Numbered from the stretch's first letter, positions 14,479 through 23,166 are shown. The stretch is 29,540 nt of DNA from Actinomycetota bacterium (GCA_028695395.1 JAQVJB010000009.1:1-29540), one strand, 5' to 3'. Numbers and translations: made by a program. The notes: generated by a model not told the origin, from the sequence alone.

Positions 14479-15816
14479 ATGTTTGAATTTCTGACATCTA
14501 AATTTGAAGATTTATTTTTCAAAATTAAAAATAAAGGAAAAATAAGTCCTAAAGATCTTGACGATGCGTTAAGAGAGATCAGGCTTGCTTTGCTGGAAGC
14601 TGATGTTAATTTCAGTGTTGTAAAAGAACTGCTGGATAATATTAAAAGCAAATCACTAGGAGAAAATATTCTTGAAAGCCTTACGCCTTTTCAGCAGGTA
14701 ATAAAAATAGTTAATGAAGAAATGACAAAAATACTTGGCGGAGGCTCAAGTCTTGTAAACTTTTCTCAAAGAATACCAACAGTGATCATGCTTGTCGGTC
14801 TTCAGGGGACAGGGAAAACAACTGTAAGCGTAAAACTTGCGAATCTTCTTAAAACAAAGTATTCAAAAAAAGTGGGTCTTGTTGCTGCAGACATATACAG
14901 ACCTGCAGCAGTACTTCAGTTAATAGACTATTCCAAAAAAATAAATTGTGAAGTTTATCATGAAGATAATAATAAGGATCCCGTAAAAATAGCTAAAAAT
15001 GGAATAGATCACTTAAGGAAGAATTATTCAGATGTGGTTATCATAGATACTGCAGGGAGGCTTCAGATAGATGAAGAAATGATGGCAGAAGCAGTATCAA
15101 TCAAAAAAGAAGTTAAACCGCATCAGATATATCTGGTTGTCGATTCCATGTCAGGCCAGGAAGCAGTAAATGTTGCAAAGGAATTTAATCGGCATCTTGA
15201 ATATGATGGAATTATCCTTACCAAGCTTGACAGCGATTCAAGAGGCGGTGCTGCTTTATCTATAAATCATGTAATAAAAAAACCTATAAAATTCATATCT
15301 ACAGGTGAGAAGATAGAAGATTTTGATATTTTTTATCCTGACAGAATGTCCTCTCGTATCCTTGGTATGGGTGATGTTCTTTCGTTAATAGAAAAAACTG
15401 AAAAAATAATAGATGACAAAAAAGCAAAAGAACTTGAAGAAAAAATTTACAAAAACGAACTTAATTTTGAAGACTTTGTCTATCAGTTAAAAAGTATAAA
15501 AAAAATAGGCTCTTTTGATAAAATACTTGGGATGCTTCCCATGATGGGGAAGAATAAAGCCCTTAAAGGAATTAAAGTTGACGATAGGCAGCTAGATAAA
15601 ATAGAAGCCATAATCAATTCGATGACTCTGGAGGAAAGAAGACAGCCTCATTTAATAGGTGGCAGCAGAAAAAAAAGAATTGCAAACGGGAGCGGGACAA
15701 ATGTCAGTGATGTAAATAACCTGCTTAAGCAATTTGAAAATACCCGTCAGCTTTTAAAACAGTTTTCAGGTGGGACGGGAAGAAAGAATTTTGATTTTAT
15801 GAATGGCAGGTTTTAA
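14479..15816 (+). CDS. ffh: Signal recognition particle protein Ffh (SRP54)
   Basis: Ffh binds signal sequences and 4.5S/6S RNA for co-translational membrane targeting. The 445-residue protein has the N domain (1-~95), the G domain with GLQGTGKT (107-114), DIYRPAAVLQL, DTAGRLQ, TKLDSDSRGG and STGEKIEDF, then the M domain from about 295. The RNA-binding helix-turn-helix is clear (NSMTLEERRQP, then GSRKKRIANGSGT). The final helix (VNNLLKQFENTRQLLKQF) has leucines where many bacteria have a methionine cluster. No long Met-rich tail is present. It follows ftsY by 6 bases. Confidence 0.96.
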   Translation: MFEFLTSKFEDLFFKIKNKGKISPKDLDDALREIRLALLEADVNFSVVKELLDNIKSKSLGENILESLTPFQQVIKIVNEEMTKILGGGSSLVNFSQRIPTVIMLVGLQGTGKTTVSVKLANLLKTKYSKKVGLVAADIYRPAAVLQLIDYSKKINCEVYHEDNNKDPVKIAKNGIDHLRKNYSDVVIIDTAGRLQIDEEMMAEAVSIKKEVKPHQIYLVVDSMSGQEAVNVAKEFNRHLEYDGIILTKLDSDSRGGAALSINHVIKKPIKFISTGEKIEDFDIFYPDRMSSRILGMGDVLSLIEKTEKIIDDKKAKELEEKIYKNELNFEDFVYQLKSIKKIGSFDKILGMLPMMGKNKALKGIKVDDRQLDKIEAIINSMTLEERRQPHLIGGSRKKRIANGSGTNVSDVNNLLKQFENTRQLLKQFSGGTGRKNFDFMNGRF

Positions 15817-15897
15817 AATATTATTATAAAAAAATAACTATTATTATATTAATTTATTATATTTTTTTAGTGTATAAAAACAACTTTAAAAAAAATT

Positions 15898-15925
15898 TTG
15901 CAAGTTTTTTATAAATCTATATAAT
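15898..15925 (+). promoter_or_regulatory. Promoter candidate for the rpsP operon
   Basis: TTGCAA (15898-15903) and a consensus TATAAT (15920-15925) are separated by 16 bases in the 158-base non-coding stretch after ffh. Transcription would start near 15932, giving a leader of about 43 bases before the rpsP TTG start. The rest of this gap is A/T runs, and I see no GC-rich terminator for the ffh operon. Confidence 0.5.
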
Positions 15926-15974
15926 TTTAAACAATGTGAAAATATGGTTATACACCGATACAGGAGGAATTGAT

Positions 15975-16238
15975 TTGAGCGTAAAGATTAGACTAACGAG
16001 AATGGGTTCTAAGAAGCAGCCATTTTATAGAATTATTGTTGCAGACGGCCGTTCTCCTCGTGATGGAAGATTTATTGAAAATATAGGCACATATGATCCT
16101 AAGACAAACCCCTCGACAATCGAGCTTAATAAAGAAAAAGCTATGGACTGGCTAAAGAAAGGTGCAACTCCTACAAATACTGTTAGGAAATTGTTTGATA
16201 TAGTCAATTTAAAAAGCGATAGTGAAAGTAATCAATAA
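15975..16238 (+). CDS. rpsP: 30S ribosomal protein S16
   Basis: This is an 87-residue S16, an assembly protein of the small subunit. Family motifs: VKIRLTRMGSKKQPFYRIIVADGRSPRDGRFIE spans the first half, followed by IGTYDP and WLKKGATPT. The start is TTG at 15975 with AGGAGG seven bases upstream. The frame is open back to a GTG at 15936, but that extension is not family-like and has no ribosome-binding site. It leads the rpsP-khpA-rimM-trmD-rplS cluster, a near-universal order. Confidence 0.96.
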   Translation: MSVKIRLTRMGSKKQPFYRIIVADGRSPRDGRFIENIGTYDPKTNPSTIELNKEKAMDWLKKGATPTNTVRKLFDIVNLKSDSESNQ

Positions 16239-16251
16239 CTGGAGGTAAATA

Positions 16252-16485
16252 GTGAAAGAATTACTAGAGTACATGGTTAAAGAATTGGTTGACACCCCTG
16301 ATGATGTACAGATAACTGAAGAGGAGGAAGGAGACAAGACTGTTATTTTTAAGCTTAAGGTTGCCGAGAATGATTTAGGCAAGGTTATAGGGAAAAAAGG
16401 CAGGACAGCTAATGCTTTAAGAGTCGTTATGAGAGCTGCATCTGCAAAAAGAGGAAAATCATCTATAGTTAAGATTATTGATTGA
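16252..16485 (+). CDS. khpA: KH-domain RNA-binding protein KhpA
   Basis: This 77-residue single-KH protein has the GKVIGKKGRTANALR motif, the GxxG loop that contacts RNA. KhpA proteins bind RNA broadly, often as a partner of KhpB/Jag, and influence cell division and ribosome-related RNAs. The GTG start has GGAGG upstream. The position between rpsP and rimM is diagnostic. An acidic stretch (EEEEGD, about residues 23-28) precedes the KH core. Confidence 0.94.
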   Translation: MKELLEYMVKELVDTPDDVQITEEEEGDKTVIFKLKVAENDLGKVIGKKGRTANALRVVMRAASAKRGKSSIVKIID

Positions 16486-16518
16486 ATTTGTTAATTTATA
16501 TATATTTTAGACATTTAA

Positions 16519-17073
16519 ATGTCTGAAAAAGATTTTGATTTAAGATTAGTTGGGATAATCAGTAAACCTCACGGAATAAAAGGTGAGGTAATATTAAATA
16601 TAATTACTGATTATCCCAGTACTATTTTACCGGGACTTATATTGCTGCTTAGAGATTCTGACAGGGATTCACTTGAAATAGAACAAATAAAAAATCCTGA
16701 TTTTTCAGTGCGTAAAAGCGCAATTGTTAAATTCAAAGAAATAAATAATCGTAATGATGCCGAATCTTTAAGAGGAAGCAGGCTCTATCGAAAAGATATA
16801 GAACTACCTGATACGAACGAAGAAATTTTCTGGATAGACGATCTTATAGGTTGTATTATTGAAAATCCTGAAGGAGTTGTATTAGCTAAAGTACTAGAGG
16901 TTCTTCAAGGGATAGCAAATGATAGTCTCCTTGTTGAAAAATTATCTGATAATATTAAAATATCAGGGGTAAAAGGAAAGCAATTTTATATTCCTTTAAC
17001 AGAAGAATATATAAAAAGCATAGATAGCAAATTAAGAAAAATAATTATTAATAAAATCCCGGAATATATTTAG
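16519..17073 (+). CDS. rimM: Ribosome maturation factor RimM
   Basis: RimM binds S19 and assists assembly of the 30S head. The 184-residue protein has the N-terminal RimM domain (RLVGIISKPHGIKGEVILNI; VKFKEINNRNDAESLRG) and a C-terminal PRC-barrel domain (EEIFWIDDLIGC...VLEVLQGIANDSLLVE, then FYIPLTEEYIKSID). All are standard for the family. The ATG start has no visible Shine-Dalgarno sequence. It lies between khpA and trmD as usual. The L..L.G..VY signature has L-Y-R in place of the usual L-Y/V-V, a minor change. Confidence 0.95.
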   Translation: MSEKDFDLRLVGIISKPHGIKGEVILNIITDYPSTILPGLILLLRDSDRDSLEIEQIKNPDFSVRKSAIVKFKEINNRNDAESLRGSRLYRKDIELPDTNEEIFWIDDLIGCIIENPEGVVLAKVLEVLQGIANDSLLVEKLSDNIKISGVKGKQFYIPLTEEYIKSIDSKLRKIIINKIPEYI

Positions 17074-17125
17074 TCTAAAAAATTTTTTATAAAATTAAAA
17101 AATAAGCAAAATCAGATCAATAATA

Positions 17126-17824
17126 ATGATAATCGATGTAATAACAATTTTTCCTGAGCTTATTGAAAATTTCAAGGAGTATGGCGTAATAAAAGAAGCT
17201 TTCAATAAAGAAATAATAAAGCTTAATGTTCATGACCTAAGAGATTTTTCGAAAGACAGGCATCGAAAGGTTGATGACAAACCTTATGGCGGTGGATTTG
17301 GCATGGTGATGACGGCACAGCCTTTTTTTGATGCAGTCAGCTACATAAAGAAGGCTAATGGACGTGTAAAGAAGAAAAACCAAAAGACAATACTATTTAC
17401 TCCAAGAGGTAAGGTGTTAAATCAGGCATTAATCAAGGATTTGTCTGGCCTGGAAAATATAATAATGCTTTGCGGAAGATATGAGGGCGTGGACGAAAGA
17501 GTAACTGAATTAATAGTTGATCTGGAAGTTTCAGCAGGAGATTATATCCTTACAGGTGGCGAGCTTCCTGCGATGATCCTTATTGATAGCATTGCACGTC
17601 TAATGCCTGGAGTGATTCACAGTATTGAATCCCTTGAGGTAGAGTCTTTCGAGAAAAATCTTCTTGAATATCCCCAATATACAAGACCGCTAAACTTCAA
17701 GGATAAAAAAGTCCCTGAAATATTGCTAAGCGGCAATCATTCTGAAATTGAAAAATGGAGGAAAAGGAAGTCTGAAGAGATTACTAAAAAAAGAAGGCCG
17801 GATTTATTTGACAAATCCTTTTAA
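17126..17824 (+). CDS. trmD: tRNA (guanine37-N1)-methyltransferase TrmD
   Basis: TrmD makes m1G37 in tRNAs reading CNN and some other codons, preventing +1 frameshifts. The 232-residue SPOUT enzyme shows DVITIFPE at the start, HRKVDDKPYGGGFGMVM, the trefoil-knot SAM loops LCGRYEGVDERV and AGDYILTGGELPAM, and LLEYPQYTRP with LLSGNHSEIEKWR near the end. Length is typical. The ATG start follows a 52-base AT-rich gap without a clear ribosome-binding site. rplS follows. Confidence 0.96.
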   Translation: MIIDVITIFPELIENFKEYGVIKEAFNKEIIKLNVHDLRDFSKDRHRKVDDKPYGGGFGMVMTAQPFFDAVSYIKKANGRVKKKNQKTILFTPRGKVLNQALIKDLSGLENIIMLCGRYEGVDERVTELIVDLEVSAGDYILTGGELPAMILIDSIARLMPGVIHSIESLEVESFEKNLLEYPQYTRPLNFKDKKVPEILLSGNHSEIEKWRKRKSEEITKKRRPDLFDKSF

Positions 17825-17896
17825 ATTATTTATATTCTTAAGGTTATTTTTTAAATAAATAAAGATTAAAATTTTTATCATAGATTTGGAGAAAAG

Positions 17897-18241
17897 ATGA
17901 ACGGGCTTGAAAAGATAGAAAGCAAATACTATAGAAATGATATACCTGATTTTAAACCTGGAGACAAAGTAAAAGTAAATATAAAGATTAAAGAAGAAAA
18001 CAAAGAAAGAATCCAGGCTTTTTTAGGCATTGTCATTAACAGACAGAGCAGCGGTTTAAATGAAACTTTTACTGTAAGAAAAGTATCCTTTAATGTTGGG
18101 GTCGAAAGGACATTTCTTATTAATTCTCCAATGATCCATTCGATAGAAAAAGTAAATACAGGTATCGTTAGAAGAGCCAAATTATATTATCTAAGAGATA
18201 AAATAGGTAAGAAGTCTAGAGTAAAGACTGTTGAACAATAG
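17897..18241 (+). CDS. rplS: 50S ribosomal protein L19
   Basis: This 114-residue L19 lies at the 30S-50S interface. Recognisable segments are FKPGDKVKVNIKIKE, NKERIQAFLGIVI, ETFTVRKVSFNVGVERTF, and the C-terminal VRRAKLYYLRDKIGKKSRVK. The ATG start has TTGGAGAAAAG upstream. It closes the rpsP-rimM-trmD-rplS cluster and is followed by lepB, the order seen in Actinomycetota. Confidence 0.96.
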   Translation: MNGLEKIESKYYRNDIPDFKPGDKVKVNIKIKEENKERIQAFLGIVINRQSSGLNETFTVRKVSFNVGVERTFLINSPMIHSIEKVNTGIVRRAKLYYLRDKIGKKSRVKTVEQ

Positions 18242-18266
18242 AAATTAATATTTAATTATTTTGCCA

Positions 18267-18821
18267 ATGGGCAAACACTTGCTTTCTTCAAAAAAAGAAA
18301 AAAGTCGCTCCAAGGAATTATTGTCATATTTGATTGTTATTCTTTGTGCTGCTTTAGTATCAATCCTTTTCAGAATATTTCTTTTTGAACCTTTTATAGT
18401 ACCTTCTCCTTCTATGGAACCAACTCTAATGGTCAATGACAAGGTTATAGTAAATAAATTTTCTTATAAATATTTTGGCATTGAAAGAGGGGATCTGATA
18501 ACTTTTCATTCGCCTATTGACAATAATAAAGATCTCGTAAAAAGAGCAATTGCTTTTGAAGGAGAAACTATTACCCTCAAAGATGACGGAAGCATTTATA
18601 TAAATGATGAAAAACTTGAAAGAGATTTTTACAATCCCAATGATAAACCCATATATCGGGAAGAGTCATATAAAATCGGCAAAAATGAAATTTTTGTAAT
18701 GGGGGATAACAGAAATAACAGTTATGACAGCAGATATTTCGGACCTGTTATGGAAACTGAAGTATTCGGAAAAGTTTTTTTTATCTACTGGCCGCCATCA
18801 CGAATAAAAGTTGTCAACTAA
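18267..18821 (+). CDS. lepB: Signal peptidase I
   Basis: This membrane serine/lysine protease removes signal peptides from exported proteins. The 184-residue protein has one N-terminal transmembrane helix (about 19-40, LLSYLIVILCAALVSILFRIFLF), the nucleophile S49 in VPSPSMEPTL, the general base K92 in LVKRAIAFEGE, and box E GDNRNNSYDSRYFGPV. The small single-anchor form resembles Gram-positive SipS types. The start could be ATG at 18267 or TTG two codons earlier; neither has a clear Shine-Dalgarno sequence. It follows rplS by 25 bases. Confidence 0.95.
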   Translation: MGKHLLSSKKEKSRSKELLSYLIVILCAALVSILFRIFLFEPFIVPSPSMEPTLMVNDKVIVNKFSYKYFGIERGDLITFHSPIDNNKDLVKRAIAFEGETITLKDDGSIYINDEKLERDFYNPNDKPIYREESYKIGKNEIFVMGDNRNNSYDSRYFGPVMETEVFGKVFFIYWPPSRIKVVN

Positions 18822-18839
18822 GCGTATTTAAGGCTTTAT

Positions 18840-19481
18840 ATGGATTTATCTGAATCTAAAAGGATTATCGACCTTTCAGTATTTGAAGACAATCTTTATC
18901 TGCAGGGATATGAGACTGTTGCCGGTATCGATGAAGCTGGAAGAGGTGCTCTTGCCGGACCGATAGTTGCAGCAGCAGTGATTCTTCCTAGAAAAAATTA
19001 TTTTATTGAAAAAATAAACGACTCCAAGAAATTAAAAGAAGAATTCAGAAATGAACTTTATGATAAAATAATCAATTCCTGTATTTCCTATGGAATAGGA
19101 AAGATAGGCTCTAGGTTAATTGATTCCATAAAACTTGGGAATGCAAATAAAGAGGTATTTAAAAAAGCTCTTTATAATTTAAAGAAAAAACCTGAAATTG
19201 TAATAACAGATGCACTTTCCATAGATTCAGAAATACCTGTATTGCCGATTATCAACGGGGATGAGTTATGTGTCTCGGTGTGTGCTGCTTCAATCATAGC
19301 TAAAGTATTCAGAGATAGAATAATGGTAAAATTTGATGAAATATATCCAGGGTACGGTTTTAAAAATAATAAAGGATATGGCACGGCAGAGCATATAAAA
19401 TCAATAAAAAAACTAGGTTTTTGTCCGATACACAGAAAATCCTTTCATATTAATGAATTTTTTCAGGGAAGTTTCTTTTAA
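18840..19481 (+). CDS. rnhB: Ribonuclease HII
   Basis: RNase HII removes ribonucleotides and RNA-DNA hybrids. The 213-residue protein has the catalytic residues D31 and E32 in VAGIDEAGRG, D124 (VITDAL) and D141 (INGDE), followed by VCAASIIAKVFRDRIM and HRKSF at the end. The signature reads GRGALAGP where GRGPLAGP is usual, a small substitution. The ATG start follows AAGG. yraN begins immediately at the next base after the stop codon, so the two genes are likely coupled. Confidence 0.95.
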   Translation: MDLSESKRIIDLSVFEDNLYLQGYETVAGIDEAGRGALAGPIVAAAVILPRKNYFIEKINDSKKLKEEFRNELYDKIINSCISYGIGKIGSRLIDSIKLGNANKEVFKKALYNLKKKPEIVITDALSIDSEIPVLPIINGDELCVSVCAASIIAKVFRDRIMVKFDEIYPGYGFKNNKGYGTAEHIKSIKKLGFCPIHRKSFHINEFFQGSFF

Positions 19482-19913
19482 ATGAAAAAGAATAATAAAC
19501 TGATAGGAAAAGTTGGAGAAATAATCGCTGCAAGCTACCTTATGGAAAAAGGATACAATATAATTAAAAAAAATTTTTTATCCAAATTTGGTGAAATAGA
19601 TATTATTTGTGAAAAAAAAGACTGCTATTATTTTTTTGAAGTAAAAACAAGACTTAATGATGAACATATAAAGCCTTTTGAGTCTGTAGACAATAGAAAA
19701 ATCAGGAAGATATTAAATACAATGTATTTTTTTCTTCAGAAGCACGGGAAACTATCTTTTGACAAAGACAGAAAATTAAAAATAATTTCACTTACCTTAA
19801 ATGAAAACCTGTATGCAGCTGTCTCCCTAATAAAAGATTTAAATGAAATTGATTATGAAAATATCCTGGAAGGCGAAGATTATAAAATAGAAATATTAGA
19901 TGTATACATATAA
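19482..19913 (+). CDS. yraN: YraN family (UPF0102) endonuclease-like protein
   Basis: This 143-residue protein has the UPF0102 pattern: GKVGEIIAASYLMEKGY, then NF.SKFGEIDIIC and FFEVKTR, which together form the PD-(D/E)XK-like nuclease core (E, D, E-x-K). The biochemical role is not well established, but the family is tied by neighbourhood to rnhB and comM. The start codon directly abuts the rnhB stop. The C-terminal ~40 residues are more divergent and longer than in minimal family members. Confidence 0.9.
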   Translation: MKKNNKLIGKVGEIIAASYLMEKGYNIIKKNFLSKFGEIDIICEKKDCYYFFEVKTRLNDEHIKPFESVDNRKIRKILNTMYFFLQKHGKLSFDKDRKLKIISLTLNENLYAAVSLIKDLNEIDYENILEGEDYKIEILDVYI

Positions 19914-19920
19914 TATATAA

Positions 19921-19957
19921 ATATGCAATTGCATATATGCATAATATGTATTATAAT
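19921..19957 (+). promoter_or_regulatory. comM promoter with overlapping 16-bp palindrome
   Basis: TTGCAT (19929-19934) and TATAAT (19952-19957) are separated by 17 bases, the optimal sigma-70 spacing. Transcription would begin near 19964, which is the ATG giving the family-like N-terminus of ComM, so the mRNA would be leaderless or nearly so. ATATGCAATTGCATAT (19921-19936) is a perfect palindrome overlapping the -35 and could be an operator. Palindromes of this length occur by chance a few times in an AT-rich window, so the location, not the symmetry alone, is the argument. Confidence 0.5.
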
Positions 19958-19963
19958 ATTTCT

Positions 19964-21523
19964 ATGTTTTTTAATATAGATAGTTTTGCCCTATCAGGAA
20001 TTGATGCTGTAAAAATAAATGTAGAGATTAATATTTCAAACGGTCTCCCTACTTTTTCCATAGTCGGGCTTCCTGATAAAAGCATTAATGAATCAAAAGA
20101 CAGGGTAAGAGCATCAATACTAAATTCTGGATTTAAGTTTCCGCAAAAAAAAATAGTAATCAATCTTTCTCCGGCGGATATAAGAAAAGAAGGTCCTTAT
20201 TATGATCTTCCTATTGCTCTAAGCATTCTAGCTTTAAGCAACCAGATTAAAAACAGCTTCCTTAAACAGTCTAGCTTTATAGGAGAGCTATCTTTAAACG
20301 GAAAAATCAATTCTGTAAAAGGGATATTGTCTATGGCCGAAAAGGCTAAAACAATAAATAAAGATTATTTTTTTGTACCTGATAATAATTTCAACGAAGC
20401 TTCGATGATAAAAGGCATTAAAATAATTCCCTGTAATAATCTGAAACAATGCGTTTCACTTTTGGAAGAAGAAGAAAAATCGCTTAAATATTTTAATTCT
20501 GTAACTGCTGTTAAAAAAAGCAATAAGGATTTTTATTCAGAAAAATCAGCTACAGAAAGTCCTATTGACTTTAATGAGATAAGTGGTCAGTTAAGGGCAA
20601 AAAGGGCAATGGAGATCGCTGTAAGCGGGTTCCACAATATTCTGCTTGTAGGTCCTCCGGGTTCCGGAAAATCCATGCTTGCCAAAAGGTCTTTAACCAT
20701 AATGCCGGAACTTAGCTTTGATGAGAGCATAGAAGTTACTAAAATATACAGTATTTATAAAAAAAGTATTAAAAATCTTATTACAGAGAGGCCATTTAGA
20801 AATCCCCATCATTCAGTATCACTTGCAGGAATGATAGGTGGAGGTTGCAATATAAAGCCTGGGGAGGTAAGTCTTGCAAACAGGGGGATTCTCTTTCTTG
20901 ATGAGTTTTCTGAATTTAATTCAAGGATAATTGAATCTTTAAGGCAGCCAATAGAAGATAAAACTATTGTAATTACCAGAAATGGCAATACCTTTAAACT
21001 GCCCTGTTTTTTTATGCTAATTCTTGCTATGAATCCCTGCTATTGCGGCTTTTTTAAAGATAAGGAAATAAAATGCCGCTGTTCTGCCAGAGAGGTGGAA
21101 AAATATTGGAGAAAGATTTCAGGTCCGATGATTGACAGAATAGATATACAGATAAGCATGAATAGAGAAAAACTAAAAGGCACTTGTGAAATGGACAGTG
21201 ATAATTCAGACACTATAAGAACAAGAGTAAAAAAGACTTTCGAGGTACAGATAAAAAGAAATAATCTTTTTAATTTTAAATTCAATTCTCAGGCAAATAC
21301 AGCTATCACAAATCACTGGGTAAGATCAGATTATTTAAAAAAGATGATAGTGGCATATGCAAGAAAATTAAATTTAAGCGCAAGACAAGTTTCAAGTCTT
21401 ATAAAAGTATCCAGGACGATAGCGGATATGGAAAACTCAGATGATATAAATGAAGAACATTTAACTGAAGCACTCCAATATAAAATAATGCTTTCAAAAA
21501 ATTATTTTTCCGATATGGCTTAA
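19964..21523 (+). CDS. comM: ComM/YifB family Mg-chelatase-like AAA+ ATPase
   Basis: ComM is a hexameric helicase promoting branch migration of integrated DNA during natural transformation; in non-competent bacteria the role is unclear. From ATG 19964 the protein has 519 residues: N-terminal Lon-like ChlI domain (DSFALSGIDAVKINVEI; GLPTFSIVGLPDKSINESKDRVRA), linker ~160-205, AAA+ domain with GPPGSGKS (230-237), RPFRNPHHSVS, NRGILFLDEF, a cysteine-rich NPCYCG...CRCS segment, and C-terminal helical domain. The frame is open to ATGs at 19946 and 19937, but family alignment and the promoter position favour 19964. dprA follows after a 5-base gap. Confidence 0.93.
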   Translation: MFFNIDSFALSGIDAVKINVEINISNGLPTFSIVGLPDKSINESKDRVRASILNSGFKFPQKKIVINLSPADIRKEGPYYDLPIALSILALSNQIKNSFLKQSSFIGELSLNGKINSVKGILSMAEKAKTINKDYFFVPDNNFNEASMIKGIKIIPCNNLKQCVSLLEEEEKSLKYFNSVTAVKKSNKDFYSEKSATESPIDFNEISGQLRAKRAMEIAVSGFHNILLVGPPGSGKSMLAKRSLTIMPELSFDESIEVTKIYSIYKKSIKNLITERPFRNPHHSVSLAGMIGGGCNIKPGEVSLANRGILFLDEFSEFNSRIIESLRQPIEDKTIVITRNGNTFKLPCFFMLILAMNPCYCGFFKDKEIKCRCSAREVEKYWRKISGPMIDRIDIQISMNREKLKGTCEMDSDNSDTIRTRVKKTFEVQIKRNNLFNFKFNSQANTAITNHWVRSDYLKKMIVAYARKLNLSARQVSSLIKVSRTIADMENSDDINEEHLTEALQYKIMLSKNYFSDMA

Positions 21524-21528
21524 GAATT

Positions 21529-22680
21529 GTGGTACACATAAATAAAGAAACTATAAAAATATTAAATTTAATTCTTAATGAAAATAGAAAACCTTCTGAT
21601 ATCTCAAGGACATATAAGGAATCAAAACATTTTAATCCTGAAATACAAAAGACGAGCAGATCAGATTTTATTTATGAAAAACAATCTTTAGAAAATAAAT
21701 GCTTTAAAAAAAAATTAGAAAAACAAATAATCGGATCATTAAATAAAAAAGAATTCCATATCATCAATATTGCGCAAGAAATATATCCCTATCTATTAAG
21801 AGAAATATTTTTCAGCCCTCCTTTGCTGTTTTGCAAAGGAATGACTGAAATTTTAAAAAATAAATTATGCATAGCAATTGTGGGGACAAGGAAATGCAGC
21901 AAATATGGGATAGAGGTAGCAAGATTCTTAAGTCGAGAGCTTTCAATTATTGGTTTTACGATTGTAAGCGGTATGGCCATAGGCATTGACAGGATAGCGC
22001 ATGAAACTGCATTAAACGAAAACGGCAGGAGTATAGGTGTTCTGGGAACAGGTATAGATATTGAATATCCTCCAGAGAACAAAGACCTTTTTAAACATAT
22101 GCTAGAAAAAGGTTGTTTGGTAACAGAATTCTTCCCTTCCGTAGGGCCATTAAAACAGAATTTTCCGGCTAGAAACAGAATAATTTCCGGCATCAGCACA
22201 GGAGTTATAATAGTTGAAGCTGGAGAAAAAAGCGGAGCAGTCATTACTGCTAGAACAGCAGTTAAGGAGAATAGAGAAGTATTTGCAGTTCCAGGGAATA
22301 TATTTTCAAATAAGAGCTGCGGGTGCCATAAGTTAATACAGAGCGGAGCTAAACTCATTCATGATATTGACGATATACTTATTGAACTTGATAACTATTT
22401 AAAAGAATATGGTAGTACGGCCGGGATACATAAGAATGATAAAGGAAAATACCAAAAGAAAATAAATGAATCCGGAACAATTGATTTGCCGGTACCTCAA
22501 TATCAAAAGAAAAACTTTTTCAAAGTACTGAAATGTATTGGATATAGTGAAAAAAGTTTTGAAGAGATACATAAAACAACAAACATAGATAGAAATAAAT
22601 TACTGCAAATATTATCGTTTCTCCAGTTGAATGATTATATAATTGAAAAAAGCTTCAATAATTATATATTGAATAAATAG
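21529..22680 (+). CDS. dprA: DNA-processing protein DprA
   Basis: DprA loads RecA onto incoming single-stranded DNA in transformation. The 383-residue protein has a divergent N-terminus (1-~95) in place of a clear SAM domain, then the Rossmann-like core: IAIVGTRKCSKYG, IVSGMAIGIDRIAHETAL, GVLGTGIDIEYP, FPARNRIISGIS, SGAVITARTAVKENREVFAVPGNI and LIQSGAKLI. The last ~65 residues form the DML1-like winged helix (FFKVLKCIGYSEKSFEEIHK). The start is GTG at 21529, five bases after the comM stop. The comM-dprA pair is standard for Actinomycetota and many others. Confidence 0.95.
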   Translation: MVHINKETIKILNLILNENRKPSDISRTYKESKHFNPEIQKTSRSDFIYEKQSLENKCFKKKLEKQIIGSLNKKEFHIINIAQEIYPYLLREIFFSPPLLFCKGMTEILKNKLCIAIVGTRKCSKYGIEVARFLSRELSIIGFTIVSGMAIGIDRIAHETALNENGRSIGVLGTGIDIEYPPENKDLFKHMLEKGCLVTEFFPSVGPLKQNFPARNRIISGISTGVIIVEAGEKSGAVITARTAVKENREVFAVPGNIFSNKSCGCHKLIQSGAKLIHDIDDILIELDNYLKEYGSTAGIHKNDKGKYQKKINESGTIDLPVPQYQKKNFFKVLKCIGYSEKSFEEIHKTTNIDRNKLLQILSFLQLNDYIIEKSFNNYILNK

Positions 22681-22731
22681 AATAATAATATAATAATAAA
22701 TAATTAATAAATCATCATGACTGGAGAGTAA

Positions 22732-23148
22732 ATGTTCTTAAGAAAAAAGACAGAAAAACCAAAAAGTCCTATAGGATTAGTTTTATACGAATATGATGAG
22801 AATTATAATAAAAAAATAAATAATATTATAAAAATTGCAATTTCCGGAGGAAAACTAAACTCTAAAAGGAATTCAAGAATCTTTAAAACAATCATGGCTG
22901 ATTTTCAAAAAATGAAAGCTAGCATATCAAAGGAAAAACTAAAAGTTGATTATAGATCCGACAAAGCCAGGGACATGATAATTGAAATGATTGAAAGTTT
23001 AGAGAAAATTATTAATGCCCTGGATGGAGAAGGCCTTATAGGTGATGATAAAAAAATAAGCACAATTAAAGGAATTCACCAGGAAATAAAAGAAAAAAGA
23101 GATTTAATACGTACAAAACTAAAAGATGTTGAATCTGATTATTACTAG
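22732..23148 (+). CDS. Uncharacterised 138-residue charged protein between dprA and xerC
   Basis: I do not recognise this protein. It is Lys/Glu/Ile-rich, predicted soluble and mostly helical by composition, with no signal peptide, no membrane segment and no cysteine. The N-terminus is basic (MFLRKKTEKPKSP), followed by IGLVLYEYDENYNKKINN and a glycine-containing ISGGKLNSKRNSRIFK; the second half looks like two or three amphipathic helices (residues ~75-135). The ATG start has TGGAGAG upstream, and codon use resembles the neighbours, so the gene is real. In this actinobacterial-type gene order the dprA-xerC gap sometimes holds small regulators, but no DNA-binding motif is visible here. Confidence 0.75.
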   Translation: MFLRKKTEKPKSPIGLVLYEYDENYNKKINNIIKIAISGGKLNSKRNSRIFKTIMADFQKMKASISKEKLKVDYRSDKARDMIIEMIESLEKIINALDGEGLIGDDKKISTIKGIHQEIKEKRDLIRTKLKDVESDYY

Positions 23149-23166
23149 TTATAAAGTCATTGAATA

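Noticed and set aside
15936..15974. Upstream GTG as start of rpsP
   Set aside because: The 13-residue extension is not S16-like, and AGGAGG is positioned for TTG 15975.
21789..22358. 189-codon open frame on the minus strand opposite dprA
   Set aside because: It mirrors the well-conserved Rossmann core of dprA; the translation is low-complexity Leu/Ile/Ser with no family features or ribosome-binding site.
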